Notes under the pieces: generated by a model | The model's input: only the letters and a program-made list of their open reading frames with translations | What the model was told of the DNA's origin: nothing | Databases searched by the model: none | Translations under genes and position numbers: made by a program | Shown: positions 27,723 through 39,808 of the stretch, piece by piece | Layout of the letters: every line of letters starts with the position of its first letter | Numbering within the stretch: position 1 is the first letter of the stretch | Source of the DNA: Candidatus Rhodoferax bjergmarkensis | GTDB lineage: Bacteria > Pseudomonadota > Gammaproteobacteria > Burkholderiales > Burkholderiaceae_C | Direction of reading: 5' to 3' | DNA: 64,000 nucleotides | Assembly (NCBI GenBank): GCA_016708345.1 | Contig: JADJFX010000003.1 | Coordinates: 372,001-436,000 of the forward strand

Positions 27723-28901
27723 TCAGGCCAGCAGGGCCTGCGCAAACTCGCGGGCATTGAAGGTTTCAATGTCGTCCAGTTGCTCACCCACGCCAATAAA
27801 GTAAACCGGAATCGGCCGCTCGCGCGCAATGGCCGCCAGCACGCCACCTTTGGCGGTGCCGTCGAGCTTGGTGACGATCAGGCCCGTGAGTTGCAGGGCG
27901 TCGTCAAATGCCTTGACTTGGGTGACGGCGTTTTGCCCCGTGTTGCCGTCAATCACCAGCAGCACTTCATGCGGCGGGATGCCCGCCCCCACGCTTGTCA
28001 CTTCGTGTGCTGCGCTGCCCCCCGTGGGGGCTGTGTCGCCTTGGGGCGGCCCGGCGGCGACACGGGTGTCACCAGCCTTTTGCACCACGCGCTTGATCTT
28101 TTTCAGCTCTTCCATCAGGTGCAGCTGGGTGGGCAGACGCCCGGCGGTGTCCACCAGCACCACATCCTTGCCCCGTGCCTTGCCAGCGCTGACGGCGTCA
28201 AACGCCACGGCGGCTGGGTCACCGCCTTCCTGGCTGATGATGTCCACCGTGTTGCGGTCAGCCCAGACGCTCAGTTGCTCACGCGCCGCCGCCCGGAAGG
28301 TGTCTGCCGCAGCCAGCAGCACGCTGGCCCCTTGGTTGGACAGATGGGCCGTGAGTTTGCCGATGGAGGTGGTTTTGCCCGCGCCGTTCACGCCAGCTAC
28401 CATGATGACGGTAGGCAGGTACTGGCCGATGACCAAGGGTTTTTCCAGTGGCTTGAGCAACTCGGTAAGCGAGGCTACCAGCACGTTTTTCAGGGCGACC
28501 GGGTGCGTGATGCCGGTGTCATGCACCTTGCGGCGCAGCTCCTGAATCAAAAACTGGGTGGCCGCGACACCGGCGTCGGACATCAGCAGGGCGTCTTCCA
28601 GGTTTTCGTATAGGGCTTCGTCAATCTGAGTGCCGCCAAACGCGGCAGAAATGCTGGAGGCGGTGCGCCCCAGGCCCGATTTGAGCTTGTCCTGCCACTT
28701 TTGACGCTCTGGCGCTGCGGCACCGGGCAGCGGAATGTCAATGGGAGTGACCAGCGCACTGCCAATCAGCGAACCGCCGCTGGCAGGCTTTGTGCTGCCT
28801 GGCAGTGGGGGCAAAGGTGGCGTCTGCGCAGTGGCAGGGGCTGGGCTGGCTGCTGGAGTGGCAGGCGCTGGGGGAGATTTCTTTTTGAAAAAACTAAACA
28901 T
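27723..28901 (-). CDS. ftsY: Signal recognition particle receptor FtsY, with an in-frame insertion
   Basis: SRP receptor GTPase that docks translating ribosomes at the inner membrane. The 392-residue protein has a Pro/Ala-rich N-terminus, the N domain, and a G domain with GVNGAGKTT near 166, DTFRAAAREQL, the DTAGRLP block and TKLDGTAKGG near 357. About 30 residues (roughly 274-304, containing GDTRVAAGPPQGDTAPTGG) separate KRVVQKA from PHEVLLVIDGNTGQNA, where homologues as I know them have only a few. The DNA of this insert is palindromic and is listed separately. The ATG at 28901 gives the usual MFSFFKKK start. It is divergent from the M16 peptidase gene. Confidence 0.95.
   Translation of the reverse strand: MFSFFKKKSPPAPATPAASPAPATAQTPPLPPLPGSTKPASGGSLIGSALVTPIDIPLPGAAAPERQKWQDKLKSGLGRTASSISAAFGGTQIDEALYENLEDALLMSDAGVAATQFLIQELRRKVHDTGITHPVALKNVLVASLTELLKPLEKPLVIGQYLPTVIMVAGVNGAGKTTSIGKLTAHLSNQGASVLLAAADTFRAAAREQLSVWADRNTVDIISQEGGDPAAVAFDAVSAGKARGKDVVLVDTAGRLPTQLHLMEELKKIKRVVQKAGDTRVAAGPPQGDTAPTGGSAAHEVTSVGAGIPPHEVLLVIDGNTGQNAVTQVKAFDDALQLTGLIVTKLDGTAKGGVLAAIARERPIPVYFIGVGEQLDDIETFNAREFAQALLA
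27990..28082. repeat. GC-rich palindromic element inside ftsY, read in frame
   Basis: Contains three self-complementary parts: CCCCC/GGGGG around 28016-28030, GTGTCGCC (28033-28040) pairing with GGCGACAC (28056-28063), and GACACGGGTGTC. I recall very similar GC-rich sequence as an intergenic repeat in Comamonadaceae, but could not search. It encodes the extra segment of FtsY. Confidence 0.6.
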
Positions 28902-28965
28902 GTGCAGGCTTCTTAGAATCACTGCATTCTATGAAACGCAAAACGCAACGCAAACGCAACGCAAA

Positions 28966-30395
28966 ATGCCAAACCAGATGAAACGCCAGATGAAAAGATT
29001 TTCAACTTATTTAGCTTCCTTGTTTTGCCTTGTGGCTGGCTTGGCCAGCAGCCTGCCCGCCAGCGCGCAAACACCGCCCACCGTGGAGCAGTTCACGCTG
29101 GCCAACGGCATGACGCTCATTGTCAAACCTGACCGACGGGCACCCACGGCGGTCCACATGCTGTGGCTGCGGGTGGGGTCGATGGATGAGGTCGATGGTG
29201 CCTCGGGCGTGGCACATGTGCTGGAGCATTTGATGTTCAAGGGCACGCCCACAATCCCGGCAGGCGAGTTTTCGCGCAGGGTGGCAGCGCTGGGCGGGCG
29301 TGAAAATGCCTTCACGGCCAAAGACTACACCGGCTACTACCAGCAAATTCCGGCCAACCGTTTGGAAGACGTGATGATGCTGGAGGCCGACCGCTTTGCC
29401 CACAACCAGTGGCCTGATGAAGAGTTCAAAAAGGAAATTGAGGTGGTCAAGGAAGAGCGCCGCCTTCGAACCGAAGATAGCCCGCGCGCGCTCATGAATG
29501 AAGCGCTCAATGCTGCAGTTTTTGTAGCATCTCCGTATCGCCGTCCAATTGTCGGCTGGATGAGCGACTTGCAGGCCATGACCCCGCCGACGCACGTGAA
29601 TTTTTCCTGCGCTGGTATGTGCCCGCCAATGCGGCAGTGGTGGTGGCTGGTGATGTGGACGTAGCGCAAGTACGTGTTCTGGCTGAAAAATACTACGGCA
29701 GCGTGCCTGCCAGGGCTGTGCCGGCGCGCAAGCCACGTGAGGAGCCGGTGCAGGTGGGGGTGCGGCGCATGGATTTCAAAGCCCCGGCGGAGCAGGCTTA
29801 TGTGGCGCTGGCCTACAAGGTGCCCAGCCTCACATCAGTTGATGGCGCGCAGGCCGGTGATGCTGATGCGCTGGCCCTGACGGTGCTGTCGGCTGTGCTT
29901 GACGGCTACACCGGTGCGCGGCTGGAGCGCGCTTTGATGCAAGGGGACAACCGGGTGGCCGACAGTGCAGGCTCTTACAACGGTTTGTGGGGGCGCGGGC
30001 CCCAACTCTTCATGCTCGAAGGGGTGCCAGCGAAGGGCAAGACCGCCGCCCAAGTTGAGCTTGCACTGCGCGAGCAGGTCGCGCGCATTGCCCGCGAGGG
30101 CGTCACCGAGGCTGAGCTTAACCGCGTCAAAACCCAGTGGGTGGCCAGCCAGGTGTACAAGCTCGACTCCCTCTTCAACCAGGCCCGCGAATTGGGCAGC
30201 CATTGGGTGCAGGGGCGGCCACTCGATGCCAGTGAACAGCTGATTGCCCGCTTGCGCGCCGTCACGGCCGAACAGGTGCAGGCGGTGGCAGGCAAGTATT
30301 TTGCTGATGATCAGCTCACGGTGGCCGTCCTGCTGCCGCAGCCGCTGGACAAGACGCGCAAGCCCCGCCCGCCCCTCAAGGGCTCCCGGCACTGA
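28966..30395 (+). CDS. M16 family metallopeptidase (first of two), with apparent frameshift
   Basis: Exported zinc peptidase, pitrilysin/PqqL-like. The signal peptide ends LASSLPASAQ. The inverted zinc site is HVLEHLMFKG (HxxEH), followed downstream by the glutamate block EVVKEERR. The frame breaks after DLQAMTP: one base is missing near 29582-29590, and the expected continuation (ADAREFFLRWY, then VPANAAVVVAGDVD) is in the next frame and runs to a stop at 30395. Corrected, it is about 476 residues, a normal length. Starts at 28966, 28978 and 28990 are all possible. It forms a tandem with the next M16 gene; such pairs usually act as a heterodimer in which only one member carries the zinc site, as here. 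Confidence 0.82.
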
Positions 30396-30405
30396 GCACA
30401 AGCTG

Positions 30406-31794
30406 ATGATTACAACTATGAATACTATCAAAACTATAGCTGCTCGCGCAATGTTTACGTGCGCAATCGGCCTTTTTAACCTGAATTCTTGGGCAGCGGG
30501 CATTCCCATCGAACACTAGACCCAGCCCACCGGGGTGCAGGTGTTTTTAATGCAAAGCCCGGTGATCCCGATGCTGGACCTGCAGATTGATTTTGACGCC
30601 GGCAGCCGCCGTGACCCGCCACTACAGGCCGGGCTGGCCGATGTCACCGCCAGCATGAGCAACAAAGGCTTGCTTGGCGGCCCTGACGGCGCGCCAGCAC
30701 TGGATGAAAATGAACTGGGCGAGGCTTGGGCCGACCTGGGGGCTTCGTTTGGGGCCGATGCCAGTGCCGACCGTATGAGTTTTTCGCTGCGCTCCCTGAC
30801 CTACCCCGACCTGCTTGACAAAGCCGTTCAACTGGCCGCCAGAGAGCTGGGCGAACCCGCCTTCCCCGAAAAAATCTGGTTGCGCGAGCGTGAAACCCTG
30901 AACGCAGCCATCCGGGAGGCCAACACCCGCCCGGCCACCCTCGCGGCGCGTGCCTTCAACACCGCGGTGTATGGCCAGCACCCCTACGGCTTTGAAATGA
31001 CCGAGGCCTCACTGGCCCGTATTGATGTGGACGCCATGAAGGCTTTGCACAGCGCACTGATCGTGCCTTGCCGCGCCAAGGTCTCGCTGGTGGGTGCTGT
31101 CAATCGGGCGCAGGCCGATGCGCTGGTGACACAGTTGTTTGCACGCCTGCAGGCCAAAGTGGCCGGCCAGGGTGCGGCCACCTGCGCAGCGCTACCGCCG
31201 GTTGACGAGGTGGCAGCGTTGACGCAGCCGGTTGAAAAATCCATCACGTTTGACTCCGCACAGGCGCATGTGTTGATGGGTCAGCCCGGCTACAAGCGCA
31301 CAGACCCCGACTTTTTTGCCTTGGTGGCGGGCAATTACACCTTGGGCGGCGGCGGTTTTGTGTCGCGTTTGATGAAAGAGGTGCGTGAAAAGCGCGGTTT
31401 GGTTTACAGCGTGTACAGCTACTTTGCCCCCGGCCTGCACGCCGGTGCCTTTACCCTGGGGTTTCAAACCCGGCCCGATCAAGCCAAGGAAGCCGTACAG
31501 GTCGCCACCGGGGTGGTGGCCGACTTTGTTACCCATGGCCCCAGAGAAGCAGAGCTGCAGGCGGCCAAAGACAACCTGATTGGCGGCTTTGCCCTGCGCA
31601 TTGACAGCAACCGAAAACTGCTGGACAACGTGGCCAACATTGCCTGGAACAACTTGCCTCTCGATTACCTGGACACCTGGACGCAGCAAGTCGACAAGCT
31701 CACCGCAGCCGACGTCAAGGCAGCTTTTGCACGCAAACTGCAGCCAGAAAAAATGGTGACGGTGGTGCTCGGTGCTGAACCGTCAGCCAAGTGA
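30406..31794 (+). pseudogene. M16 family peptidase-like protein (second of pair), interrupted by an in-frame amber codon
   Basis: This is the non-catalytic partner of the preceding M16 peptidase. The main body from 30535 (VQVFLMQSPVIPMLDLQIDF) has the M16 fold but no HxxEH. It includes the C-terminal block EVREKRGLVYSVYSYF near 31380. The same frame continues upstream through PIEH, a TAG at 30517-30519, and a signal peptide starting at ATG 30406 or 30418. Homologues, as I know them, have a tryptophan where the TAG stands, so TGG to TAG is the simplest change. Most of the signal peptide is encoded by a REP-like repeat. If the TAG is a sequencing error the gene is intact; otherwise export, or the whole protein, is lost. 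Confidence 0.75.
30424..30480 (+). repeat. REP-like palindromic element, copy 7, coding for a signal peptide
   Basis: A well-preserved copy: CTATCAAAACTATAGCTGCT, CGCGCAATG, then GTGCGCAATCGGCCTTTTT. It is read in frame as the hydrophobic part of the second M16 protein's signal peptide (NTIKTIAARAMFTCAIGLFN). Confidence 0.75.
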
Positions 31795-32024
31795 TCAAGA
31801 TGTACCCAAAGACCGGCATTGCCCTCCTGCTGCTTGCCCTGAGTGCTTGCGACACGCTGTACCACTCGCAGCAAATGGCCCAGCGCAATGCCTGTGAAAA
31901 GCTGCCCAACCCGCAAGACATGCGGGCTTGCCTGCAAAACATTTCAGGCAACTACGAGCGCTACCAAAAGCAGCGCGAGGTGTTGAAATCAGAGCCTGTC
32001 GAGCTGTTGCCCGATGCCCGATAA
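31791..32024 (+). CDS. Small lipoprotein of unknown function
   Basis: A 77-residue product with a lipoprotein signal ending LLALSAC, so mature from about Cys20. The rest is polar and helical (YHSQQMAQRNACEKL, YERYQKQREVL). The GTG at 31791 overlaps the stop of the M16 gene (GTGA), indicating coupled translation; the ATG at 31800 is the alternative. The overlap is a good reason to accept it as real despite its size. No family is recognised. Confidence 0.65.
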   Translation: MIKMYPKTGIALLLLALSACDTLYHSQQMAQRNACEKLPNPQDMRACLQNISGNYERYQKQREVLKSEPVELLPDAR

Positions 32025-32044
32025 AGCTTTCAGAATTGATCCCA

Positions 32045-32671
32045 ATGAAACAAAAACACGCCAAACCCATCAACCCCAACGAGCGCCCGCCGCGCCCCAT
32101 TCGCTCCCGTGCAGTGCATGCCCATGAGGTTCGCATCATCGGCGGTCAATGGAAACGCACCAAGCTGGCGGTGGCGGACAAGCCCGGCCTGCGGCCCACG
32201 CCCGACCGGGTGCGCGAAACTTTGTTCAACTGGCTGGGTCAGGATTTGACCGGCTGGCGCTGCATTGACGCCTTTGCCGGTACCGGCGCGCTGGGCTTTG
32301 AAGCCGCCTCGCGCGGTGCCAAAGAAGTCACGCTGGTCGAGCATGACGCGGCGCTGGTGATGCAGCTCAAGCGAGTGCAGATTCAGCTGGCGGCCAGTGC
32401 CATTCAAGTGGTGCGCGGCGACGGCATCGCCGCCCTCAAGCACCTGGCACCCGCCAGCATGGACTGCGTGTTTGTGGACCCACCCTTTGACTCCGATCTG
32501 TTTGAGCCGGCCCTGCAAGCGGCAGGTCGTGCGGTGACGCCGGAAGGCTTTGTTTACCTTGAATCGCCCGTACTGTGGTCGGATGACAAGCTTGCAAGCG
32601 CCGCACTGACCGTGCACCGGCATTTAAAGGCTGGTGCCGTGCATGCCCATTTGCTCAAGCGTCTGGCTTGA
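32045..32671 (+). CDS. rsmD: 16S rRNA (guanine966-N2)-methyltransferase RsmD
   Basis: A 208-residue SAM-dependent methyltransferase that modifies 16S rRNA G966. Visible blocks are RIIGGQWKRTKL, RPTPDRVRETLFNWL near residue 57, the SAM-binding DAFAGTGALGFEAASRGA near 80 and the catalytic VDPPF near 148. The ATG at 32045 places the start 40-50 residues before the conserved core; the open frame extends upstream into the lipoprotein gene but is not used. rsmD next to coaD is a very common bacterial arrangement and supports both calls. Confidence 0.94.
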   Translation: MKQKHAKPINPNERPPRPIRSRAVHAHEVRIIGGQWKRTKLAVADKPGLRPTPDRVRETLFNWLGQDLTGWRCIDAFAGTGALGFEAASRGAKEVTLVEHDAALVMQLKRVQIQLAASAIQVVRGDGIAALKHLAPASMDCVFVDPPFDSDLFEPALQAAGRAVTPEGFVYLESPVLWSDDKLASAALTVHRHLKAGAVHAHLLKRLA

Positions 32672-32690
32672 AGTTCACCTGAAAGATTAG

Positions 32691-33194
32691 ATGATGACCC
32701 ATGATGTGATTGCCGTGTACCCCGGCACTTTTGACCCCATGACCCTGGGCCACGAAGACGTGGTGCGCCGGGCCACCCAACTGTTTGGCCACCTCATCGT
32801 GGCCGTGGCGGCGGGGCACCACAAAAAAGCCATGTTTTCGCTCAATGAGCGCATCGACATGGTGCGCGAGGCGGTCAAGGACTACCCGCAGGTTCGGGTG
32901 GAGAGTTTTTCCGGCTTGCTGCGTGACTTTGTCGTGTCGCGCGGTGGCAAGGCGATGGTGCGCGGCCTGCGCGCCGTGACCGATTTTGACTACGAGTTTC
33001 AGCTCGCGGGCATGAACCGCAGCCTGATGCCGCAGGTCGAAACGGTTTTCTTGACGCCCAGTGATAAATACCAGTTCATCTCCAGCACCTTTGTGCGTGA
33101 AATTGCCACGCTGGGCGGCGAGGTGGACAAGTTTGTCTCGCCCGTGGTGAATGAGCGCCTGGCCCTGAAGGTGCGCAGCTTGGCGCAGACTTAA
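32691..33194 (+). CDS. coaD: Phosphopantetheine adenylyltransferase CoaD
   Basis: Fourth step of coenzyme A synthesis: transfers AMP to 4'-phosphopantetheine. The 167-residue protein has the nucleotidyltransferase motif AVYPGTFDPMTLGHEDVV at the N-terminus, RGLRAVTDFDYEFQ near 92 and FISSTFVREIATLGG near 127. The start is one of two adjacent ATGs (32691 or 32694). It lies 19 bases after rsmD in the same direction. Its stop directly abuts the stop of the convergent hydrolase gene. Confidence 0.97.
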   Translation: MMTHDVIAVYPGTFDPMTLGHEDVVRRATQLFGHLIVAVAAGHHKKAMFSLNERIDMVREAVKDYPQVRVESFSGLLRDFVVSRGGKAMVRGLRAVTDFDYEFQLAGMNRSLMPQVETVFLTPSDKYQFISSTFVREIATLGGEVDKFVSPVVNERLALKVRSLAQT

Positions 33195-33917
33195 TCAGGC
33201 AATTTGGGGGGGCGCGGGTGCCACCACAGCCAGCCAGGCCAGCAGTGCGGCATTCACTTCCTGGGGGCGCTCCATGGTCAGCATGTGGCCGCACTCGGGG
33301 ATCAGCACCAGTTGCGCGCCCGGGATCAGCTCGGCAATCTCGCGTGAGCATTCGGGGGGGGTCAGCCGGTCCGAGTCGCCGCACAGCACCAGCGTCGGGC
33401 ATTTGACCTCGCCCAGATGCAATCTGGCGTCGGGTCGTTCCATCAGCGCCCGGTTTTGCCGGATCAGCTGCTCGGCACCTGCGCGCAGCACCACATCAAG
33501 GTAGGTTTGCAGGAGTACGCTGTCCTGTACGCGGCTGGGGTGAAAGGCATTGGGCAGGTTCACGGTGAGCAGGGTTTTGACGCGCCCTTGGGCAAACATG
33601 TCAATGGCGGCCTCGCGCAGTGAGCGCATGGCCTCGGTTTCGGGGCGGGCATTGGTGCCCAGCAGCGCCAGGCCCTTGATGCGCTGCGGTGCCTGGCGCA
33701 CCGCCTCCATGGCCAGTTTGCCGCCCAGCGAGGCACCGCACAGAATCAATTCGCCCGGATGTTCCGCCAGCAAGGTGGCGGCCATTTCCTGCAATGTGGT
33801 CTGGCGCGCATGCACATCGCTCACCACCGCGTGAATGTGGGGCGGCATGGCGGCCAGCTGGGCGTGCCAGATCACTGCGTCGGTGGCCAGACCGGGAAGA
33901 AAAACAAGTTGGGTCAT
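33195..33917 (-). CDS. Alpha/beta hydrolase
   Basis: A 240-residue hydrolase. The nucleophile elbow is LILCGASLGGKLAME near residue 60, the acid is in LCGDSDRLTPP near 190 and the histidine is in PECGHMLTMERP near 213. It lacks a signal peptide. The fold and length match small esterases of the BioH/PcaD type, but nothing fixes the substrate. It converges with coaD with no intergenic space and is divergent from the stress-protein gene. Confidence 0.8.
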   Translation of the reverse strand: MTQLVFLPGLATDAVIWHAQLAAMPPHIHAVVSDVHARQTTLQEMAATLLAEHPGELILCGASLGGKLAMEAVRQAPQRIKGLALLGTNARPETEAMRSLREAAIDMFAQGRVKTLLTVNLPNAFHPSRVQDSVLLQTYLDVVLRAGAEQLIRQNRALMERPDARLHLGEVKCPTLVLCGDSDRLTPPECSREIAELIPGAQLVLIPECGHMLTMERPQEVNAALLAWLAVVAPAPPQIA

Positions 33918-33949
33918 GAAAAACAGTTTTGCGGCAAGACTGGCGTATA

Positions 33950-33963
33950 TTGACTCACCTCAA
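33950..33963 (+). promoter_or_regulatory. Candidate FNR/Anr box upstream of the UspA-ATPase pair
   Basis: TTGACTCACCTCAA matches the TTGAT-N4-ATCAA consensus at 8 of 10 fixed positions. It lies 66-79 bases upstream of the UspA start. Universal stress proteins beside P-type ATPases are often under oxygen control in betaproteobacteria. Confidence 0.35.
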
Positions 33964-34028
33964 GGCAGCGACCAAGGGGGTGGTCTACGCTTGGGACGTT
34001 CAACATCACAATCAATTCGGAGAAAAAA

Positions 34029-34484
34029 ATGAAGATATTATTGCCTGTGGATGGTTCTGATGTGTCGCTGGCAGCCGTTCGCTTTGCCATCAACATGGCC
34101 AAGCAGGGTTTGCAAACCACTGCAGTGCTGGCCAATGTGCAGGAACCCGCCACTTTGTACGAGCTGGTAGTGGCCCACGATCCCCAGGTCATCGAGGAAG
34201 TGAGCGCCGCGGCCGGTGCCCACACGCTGCAAGCAGCCCAGGCCTTGCTCACGCAAGCTGGTATCGCCTTTGAGAGCGAAGTGGCCTCGGGCGACCCGGC
34301 CCACACCTTGGTGGATATTGTGGAGCGCTTTGCCTGCGATCTGGTGGTGATGGGGGCCAGCGGCACCAGCCCCCTGCGCAGTGCCTTGCTGGGTTCGGTG
34401 TCGAATGAAGTTTTGCACGCAGCCGGTGTACCGGTGCTGATCGTCAAGGCAAGTGAAGAGCCCGAGCCTGATGACATGGAATGA
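34029..34484 (+). CDS. Universal stress protein, UspA family
   Basis: A 151-residue single-domain Usp. It starts MKILLPVDGSDVSLAAV, and the nucleotide-binding loop is present as VMGASGTSPLRSALLGSVS near residue 116, the G-2X-G-9X-G(S/T) type that indicates ATP binding. GGAGA lies 7 bases before the ATG. It is followed after 26 bases by a P-type ATPase gene, so the two are probably cotranscribed, perhaps under oxygen control through the box at 33950. Confidence 0.93.
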   Translation: MKILLPVDGSDVSLAAVRFAINMAKQGLQTTAVLANVQEPATLYELVVAHDPQVIEEVSAAAGAHTLQAAQALLTQAGIAFESEVASGDPAHTLVDIVERFACDLVVMGASGTSPLRSALLGSVSNEVLHAAGVPVLIVKASEEPEPDDME

Positions 34485-34510
34485 TGGGTTGACATGGCGT
34501 TAAACCAGCC

Positions 34511-37162
<2,652 letters not shown>

Positions 37163-37210
37163 TGCAGCGGTAGGTTTGGCACTGGTGAGTTTGCCTGAAA
37201 AATGCAAGCA

Positions 37211-37269
37211 AAATTGGCCACTTCCGCAAGTGGAGCCTGCGCGAGTAGCTACAAAAAATGTAGCAATTA
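37211..37269 (-). repeat. REP-like palindromic element, copy 8
   Basis: Contains AAATTGGCCACTTCCGCAAG, then CCTGCGCGAGTAGCTAC and ATGTAGCAATT. It lies between the convergent ATPase and groEL genes, just before the shared terminator. Confidence 0.65.
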
Positions 37270-37274
37270 AATAC

Positions 37275-37316
37275 AAAAAACCCGCCAAGTTTGCGCTTGG
37301 CGGGTTTTTTGTTTTA
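37275..37316. terminator. Bidirectional rho-independent terminator between the P-type ATPase and groEL
   Basis: AACCCGCCAAG and CTTGGCGGGTT form an 11-base stem around TTTGCG. An A-run precedes it and a T-run follows, so it can stop transcripts from both sides. It is 113 bases after the ATPase stop and about 145 bases after the groEL stop. Confidence 0.9.
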
Positions 37317-37456
37317 TGCGTGCCCGAGCCCAATAAAGCTACTTGATGCAGCATGAAGGTGCATGGCAAGTCGCAAATGCGGCTGACTGTACCACCGGTA
37401 CGGCCACAGCGTTTGCAACGCCGCCATACGCCTTCAGGCAAGGAACACTGGGCAAA

Positions 37457-39115
<1,659 letters not shown>

Positions 39116-39140
39116 GTTTGGCTCCTAAAATATATGTTAA

Positions 39141-39195
39141 ATATGCCGCTGGCGCACATGGATATTGCGCAACCAGCTATTAAATTAATAGCGAA
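39141..39195 (-). repeat. REP-like palindromic element, copy 9, between groES and groEL
   Basis: Contains CTGGCGCACATGGATATTGC, GCGCAACCAGCTATT and TTAATAGCG. It occupies most of the 85-base gap inside the groESL transcript and could fold in the mRNA. Confidence 0.65.
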
Positions 39196-39200
39196 CTGGT

Positions 39201-39491
39201 TTACTGCTCAACCACAGCGAACAAATCATCCTCTTTCATCACGAGGAGTTCGTCGCCCGAGACTTTGACTGTTTGGCCGCTGTATTTGCCGAACAGAACG
39301 CGATCGCCCACTTTGACGGCCATCGGGCTGATTTCGCCCTTGTCATTCTTCTTGCCAGGGCCCACGGCCAAGACTTCACCTTGATCAGGCTTTTCAGCAG
39401 CACTGTCAGGAATCACGATGCCCGAGGCGGTTTTGGTTTCGTTTTCGACACGTTTAACAATCACGCGATCGTGCAAAGGGCGAAGTTTCAT
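39201..39491 (-). CDS. groS: Co-chaperonin GroES (10 kDa)
   Basis: A 96-residue lid of the GroEL chamber. It begins MKLRPLHDRVIVKRVE, contains the mobile-loop sequence ENETKTASGIVIPDSA near 17-32 and ends LLVMKEDDLFAVVEQ. Length and sequence are standard. Ribosome site AAGGAG lies just upstream (minus strand). Expression is expected to be under HrcA control through the CIRCE operator at 39600-39626. Confidence 0.98.
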   Translation of the reverse strand: MKLRPLHDRVIVKRVENETKTASGIVIPDSAAEKPDQGEVLAVGPGKKNDKGEISPMAVKVGDRVLFGKYSGQTVKVSGDELLVMKEDDLFAVVEQ

Positions 39492-39599
39492 GAGATCTCC
39501 TTAAAGTTTTGAAACAGAGGTTAAACATTAAAAAAGTGCCAATTTGAAAAAACCGACACTTATCAACAGTAAGAGCTGGTGCGGCAGGACGATGCGCTG

Positions 39600-39626
39600 T
39601 TAGCACTCAGATCTTATGAGTGCTAA
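39600..39626 (-). promoter_or_regulatory. CIRCE operator (HrcA binding site) of groESL
   Basis: TTAGCACTC, nine bases, GAGTGCTAA: a perfect match to the CIRCE consensus. It lies about 110-135 bases upstream of the groES start. HrcA binding here represses groESL until heat shock. The hrcA gene is not in the window. Confidence 0.96.
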
Positions 39627-39654
39627 TGATAAGGGCAATTGTCAGGCTTTCAAG
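39625..39654 (-). promoter_or_regulatory. Candidate sigma-32-type promoter of groESL
   Basis: On the minus strand CTTGAAA (39654-39648) is followed after 14 bases by CTTATCAT just ahead of CIRCE. The -35 block matches the heat-shock sigma factor consensus exactly; the -10 block is a weaker match and could also serve sigma-70. Confidence 0.5.
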
Positions 39655-39756
39655 ATGGGGTGGGTAAACAAAAAGGTTTGGTGAATAGAAAAAAATGGGA
39701 GTTTGGGCTCATGTTTTCGGACAATGGGCGACTCCATACACATTTTTTTCGGACTT

Positions 39757-39786
39757 AAAAATAAAAAAAGGAGCCGAAGCTCCCTT
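39757..39786 (-). terminator. Rho-independent terminator of the PEP-CTERM gene
   Basis: On the minus strand GGGAGC-TTCG-GCTCC is followed by a run of T (TTTTTTTATTTTT). The UUCG loop makes it a strong hairpin. It lies about 25 bases after the PEP-CTERM stop codon. Confidence 0.88.
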
Positions 39787-39808
39787 GTTCAGGCTGCGAA
39801 AAAGCGTA

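Larger units (their letters stand above)
39492..39808. other. groESL promoter region and PEP-CTERM gene terminator
   Basis: This gap of about 317 bases holds the groESL leader, the CIRCE operator and a sigma-32-like -35 block, plus the intrinsic terminator of the PEP-CTERM gene. The stretch between about 39660 and 39756 shows nothing I recognise. Confidence 0.7.

Noticed and set aside
28931..28965. Short AACGC tandem repeat upstream of the first M16 peptidase
   Set aside because: Only about five irregular units; probably chance or local slippage, with no sign of function.
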